The notes beneath the pieces were generated by a model, which searched no databases, was not told the DNA's origin, and worked only from the letters and a program-made list of their open reading frames with translations. A stretch of DNA of 7,551 bases from Omnitrophica WOR_2 bacterium RIFCSPHIGHO2_01_FULL_52_10 (GTDB lineage: Bacteria > Omnitrophota > Gorgyraeia > Zapsychrales > Zapsychraceae): NCBI GenBank assembly GCA_001805565.1, contig MHGM01000096.1:665-8215 (forward strand). The letters are read 5' to 3'. A program made the position numbers and the translations under genes. Below, piece by piece: positions 4,817 through 7,551 of the stretch (positions within the stretch are counted from its first letter, which is position 1; each line of letters starts with the position of its first letter).

Positions 4817-6127
4817 ATGCCGAAAAATAACGCCTTTTTACCCATCGCCGAAAAATATTTTGAGCGGGATCCCGCCGCCGCCGCCCACGCGCTGGAAGCG
4901 ATGGACTCCGGCGACGCCGTTGAGATCCTCAAGACCCTTCCTTTGGGGATGACCAGCGAGGCCATGAAGCATCTTGACGACGCGTACGCCGCAGTCTTGC
5001 TGCAAAAAATGCCGCGCAGTTTGTTCGTCCGTATCGCCAATAATCTTGATGTGCGCCAGGCCGCGAATATCTTCCATGAATTCCCCGAGGACATGCGCCG
5101 GGATTTTCTGGAACTTCTGGAGGAAAGAAAGAAGCGGGAGATCCAGGAGCTTTTGATCTATCCGCGGGAGAGCGCCGGGCAGATCATGACGGTGGATTTT
5201 GTGGCCTTTCACAGCGATCTTAAAGTCAAAGACACCGTTTCGAAGATCCGTTACCTCGCCCAGCACAATTCCAAGTCGTCCTACATTTACGTCATCGACA
5301 AGGAGGGACGCCTGATCGGTGTGTTGCGGATGCGTGATCTTTTGATCGCCGACGGCAACACGTTGCTGGAGTCCATCATGCACCGGGACGTTTTTAGCGT
5401 GAATTGTTTTCTCGACCGCGAACAGGTGGCCAACGAGATTTCCAAGAGAAATTATTTCGCTGTTCCTGTGGTAGATCACGAGCATAAACTGCTGGGTGTG
5501 ATCCGGGCCGAACAACTGATCTCGGACGTCCAGGAAGAGGTCACCGAAGATATCCAGAAGATGTTCGGCGCCAGCGGGAATGAACGGGCGTTTTCGCCAA
5601 TCTCGTTTTCGTTGCGCACACGGTTGCCCTGGCTGCATGTCAACCTGATGACCGCGTTTTTGGCGGCGACAGTTGTTTCTTTCTTTCAGGACCTGATCGC
5701 CCAGATCACCGTTCTGGCGGTTTATTTACCGGTTGTAGCCGGACAGGGGGGGAACGCGGGCGCGCAATCTCTGGCGGTTGTGATGCGCGGGATCGTTATG
5801 CGAGAAATTCCCCCGGCGCGCGCTAAACAGCTTGTCTTGAAGGAAGCATTGATCGGCCTCATTAATGGCTTGGTCATCGGTACCATCACTGGAATTATCG
5901 CCGTATTATGGCAAGGAAAACCATTCTTAGGGCTGGTGGTCGCATTAGGGATGCTGGTCAATCTGACCGTGGCTGGTTTTGCCGGTGCGCTCATTCCGTT
6001 GACCATGAAGGCACTAGGCCGTGACCCGGCACAATGTTCCAATATTATCCTCACCACGATTACCGATGTCATGGGATTTCTCGCCTTTCTTGGTTTCGCT
6101 GCGCTCTTTCGCGGGTATTTGATATAA
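4817..6127 (+). CDS. mgtE: MgtE-family magnesium transporter
   Basis: This 436-residue inner-membrane magnesium channel/transporter has the full family architecture. An N-terminal helical domain (about 1-118) leads to SAGQIMT at 119-125. Two CBS domains follow (about 125-250), with RLIGVLRMRDLL and KLLGVIRAEQL as their repeated beta-alpha cores. A linker helix then leads to a five-helix pore domain (about 272-436). The signature PVVAGQGGNAGAQS is at 305-318. D417 in TTITDVMGF is the conserved pore Asp of the last helix. In the family the cytosolic domains bind Mg2+ and close the pore when magnesium is abundant. ATG 4817 is the first possible start, because the frame has a TAA at 4811. No convincing Shine-Dalgarno is visible. 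The gene stands alone between a terminator and the spacer before glgB. Confidence 0.97.
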   Translation: MPKNNAFLPIAEKYFERDPAAAAHALEAMDSGDAVEILKTLPLGMTSEAMKHLDDAYAAVLLQKMPRSLFVRIANNLDVRQAANIFHEFPEDMRRDFLELLEERKKREIQELLIYPRESAGQIMTVDFVAFHSDLKVKDTVSKIRYLAQHNSKSSYIYVIDKEGRLIGVLRMRDLLIADGNTLLESIMHRDVFSVNCFLDREQVANEISKRNYFAVPVVDHEHKLLGVIRAEQLISDVQEEVTEDIQKMFGASGNERAFSPISFSLRTRLPWLHVNLMTAFLAATVVSFFQDLIAQITVLAVYLPVVAGQGGNAGAQSLAVVMRGIVMREIPPARAKQLVLKEALIGLINGLVIGTITGIIAVLWQGKPFLGLVVALGMLVNLTVAGFAGALIPLTMKALGRDPAQCSNIILTTITDVMGFLAFLGFAALFRGYLI

Positions 6128-6138
6128 ATCTGTGGGGG

Positions 6139-6163
6139 CCGCCTTCGGATCCGCTTTCGGCGG
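6139..6163. repeat. Imperfect GC-rich inverted repeat after mgtE
   Basis: CCGCC (6139-6143) pairs with GGCGG (6159-6163), and the self-complementary CGGATCCG (6146-6153) lies between. It begins 11 bases after the mgtE stop. No T run follows (TAAAAAC instead), so termination is doubtful. It may be a fragment of a palindromic repeat. Confidence 0.45.
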
Positions 6164-6222
6164 TAAAAACACTTGCCAGATAATAAGATAGGTGTTATTG
6201 TATTTTTCCCTTGCAAGAAGGC

Positions 6223-6298
6223 CGCTCCGCCAAATTTCCAGGAAATTTGGCGAGGCGAGCCTCGTCATTTCCCCTAAAAGGGAATGAGGAAAATGACG
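6223..6298. repeat. Cluster of nested palindromes upstream of glgB
   Basis: CGCCAAATTTCC (6228-6239) is exactly complementary to 6241-6252 around a single A, and a further CGC/GCG-type match (6223-6225 with 6255-6257) extends it. CGAGGC (6251-6256) and GCCTCG (6259-6264) form a second small palindrome. CGTCATTT (6263-6270) pairs with AAATGACG (6291-6298), with CCC and GGG inside. No T run follows, and the cluster ends 38 bases before the glgB ATG. The tiling style resembles the 3122-3304 element, but I see no shared long word. Confidence 0.75.
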
Positions 6299-6336
6299 GG
6301 AGAACGGTTGTGCCGCTGGCAACTAAGGAAACGAAG

Positions 6337-7551
6337 ATGAAGAAAAAGAACGGTGCCGAAAAGCACGGAGGGCACGGAAGGCGCAAGGCCATCCCCGGGG
6401 TTTCCTTAAGTCAAGTCACCGAGAAGATCATCCATCCGCATTCCACTGTTTACCACGATGTCAGCTTGTTCACCGAACAGGACATCTACCTCTATAAGGA
6501 AGGCAGTCATTTCCGTCTTTATGATAAATTAGGTTCACATATCATGACCCGCCACGGCGTTTTGGGCACGTACTTTGCCGTGATGGCCCCCAACGCGCGC
6601 CGGGTTTATGTGATGGGGGATTTCAACGGCTGGAACAAGCATTCGCACCTGCTGGCCGCGCGCTGGGACGGCTCCGGAATTTGGGAAGGTTTTATTCCCG
6701 GGGTCGGTAAAGGAGCTGTTTATAAGTTTTTTATCGAGTCCAGCCAGAACGGTTACCGTGTTGATAAACGCGACCCGTTCGCGTTCTATTGCGAGGTCCC
6801 GCCGCGCAGCGGCTCGATCGTCTGGGACACCGATTATGTCTGGAAAGACGGCACCTGGATGGCCGAGCGCCACAAACACAACAATCTCCACTCGCCCGTG
6901 GCCGTGTATGAACTGCATTTCGGTTCGTGGCGGCGCAAGACAGAGGAAAGCGGCCGGTCGTTGACCTACCGCGAGATGGCCGACGAACTCATTGCCTACG
7001 TCAAGCAAATGGGGTTCACCCACGTTGAATTTATGCCTTTGATGGCATTTCCGTTCGAGGGGTCGTGGGGTTATCAAACGGTCGGATACTTCGCGCCCAC
7101 CAGCCGCTATGGCACGCCGCAGGACTTGATGTTTTTGATCGACCGGCTTCACCAGAACGGCATCGGTGTTATTTTCGACTGGGTTCCGTCGCATTTCCCT
7201 TCCGATGAATACGGCCTTGCGTATTTTGACGGCACGCATCTTTTTGAGCACGACGACCCGCGCAAAGGTTTTCATCCCGACTGGAGCAGTTACGTCTACA
7301 ACTACGGCCGGCAAGAAACGGTCAACTTTTTGATCAGCAGCGCTTTATTTTGGTTCGCTAAGTATCACATCGACGGCATTCGCGTGGACGCGGTCGCCTC
7401 GATGATCTATCTCGATTATTCGCGTAAAGACGGCGAGTGGATCCCCAACGAGTTCGGCGGCCGGGAAAACCTGGAGGCCATTGCATTCCTCAAAAGGCTC
7501 AACGCGGTCGTCTACACCAATTATCCCGACGTGCAGATGATGGCGGAGGAA
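6337..7551 (+). CDS. glgB: 1,4-alpha-glucan (glycogen) branching enzyme, N-terminal part
   Basis: The first 405 codons are present and the window ends before the stop. The enzyme is cytosolic: it cuts alpha-1,4 glucan chains and rejoins them through alpha-1,6 bonds during glycogen synthesis. A lysine/histidine-rich start (about residues 1-18) precedes a CBM48-type beta domain (about 70-165, with GDFNGWN at 94-100). A GH13 barrel then begins with VYELHFGSW (190-198). Conserved region I is DWVPSHF (281-287). Region II is GIRVDAVASM, with D351 as the expected nucleophile. The window stops at MAEE, where E404 should be the acid/base Glu of region III. The combination with LDYSRKDGEW fits GlgB of GH13 subfamily 9 rather than a plain amylase. 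TAAGGA (6324-6329) lies 7 bases before ATG 6337. GTG 6310 in the same frame is an alternative start adding 9 residues. Codons 8-14 resemble a dispersed GCACGGAGGGCACGGAAGG-like repeat. Confidence 0.95.
   Translation, partial: MKKKNGAEKHGGHGRRKAIPGVSLSQVTEKIIHPHSTVYHDVSLFTEQDIYLYKEGSHFRLYDKLGSHIMTRHGVLGTYFAVMAPNARRVYVMGDFNGWNKHSHLLAARWDGSGIWEGFIPGVGKGAVYKFFIESSQNGYRVDKRDPFAFYCEVPPRSGSIVWDTDYVWKDGTWMAERHKHNNLHSPVAVYELHFGSWRRKTEESGRSLTYREMADELIAYVKQMGFTHVEFMPLMAFPFEGSWGYQTVGYFAPTSRYGTPQDLMFLIDRLHQNGIGVIFDWVPSHFPSDEYGLAYFDGTHLFEHDDPRKGFHPDWSSYVYNYGRQETVNFLISSALFWFAKYHIDGIRVDAVASMIYLDYSRKDGEWIPNEFGGRENLEAIAFLKRLNAVVYTNYPDVQMMAEE

Noticed and set aside
4838..5638. 266-codon minus-strand frame
   Set aside because: It is opposite mgtE and shows no domain or signal of its own.
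6535..7314. 259-codon minus-strand frame
   Set aside because: It lies wholly opposite glgB, whose GH13 motifs are unmistakable. High-GC codon bias opens the antisense frame.

Overview
This is bacterial DNA of moderately high, uneven GC. All genes read on the + strand, and the only RNA gene seen is a tRNA without an encoded CCA. The gene set (an uncharacterised PEPCK/HPr-kinase-like ATPase, DNA polymerase IV, a receiver-only response regulator, a DUF2231 membrane protein, two small exported proteins, an MgtE magnesium transporter and a glycogen branching enzyme) is chromosomal housekeeping plus accessory content. The style resembles uncultivated groundwater or sediment lineages such as Omnitrophota, but that placement is an impression and is not demonstrated here.

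Layout. 1-1226: 3' part of a P-loop ATPase, open to the left edge. 1251-1322: tRNA-Arg(CCG). 1341-1374: perfect 15-bp hairpin just before dinB. 1383-2564: dinB. 2643-3032: receiver-domain protein. 3056-3670: DUF2231 membrane protein, probably cotranscribed with the receiver (23-bp gap). 3671-3740: a dispersed-type palindromic repeat that supplies the start region of the next gene. 3741-4172: Arg-rich exported protein. 4182-4211: 15-bp tandem duplication abutting a strong sigma70-like promoter. 4283-4681: acidic exported protein, closed by a strong intrinsic terminator at 4708-4749. 4817-6127: mgtE with its own -10 box and almost no leader. 6128-6336: palindrome-rich spacer. 6337-7551: N-terminal 405 codons of glgB, cut by the window end.

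The most interesting object is inside the DUF2231 gene. Residues 23-83 are foreign to the family and are encoded by a 183-bp (61-codon) stop-free insert. The insert is made almost wholly of palindromic words, has the same 20-nt hairpin near each end, and is flanked by a 4-bp TTCG duplication. Removing it restores a normal-looking 143-residue DUF2231 protein with an intact first membrane helix. It therefore looks like a small palindromic element that inserted in frame into a coding gene, analogous in behaviour to Rickettsia palindromic elements but without visible sequence kinship to them. Other palindromic repeats at 1341-1374, 3672-3718 and 6139-6298 suggest a genome rich in small non-autonomous repeats.

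The genes do not form one pathway. Receiver plus DUF2231 may be an operon, the two exported proteins are separate units with opposite charge, and mgtE and glgB are independent metabolic genes.
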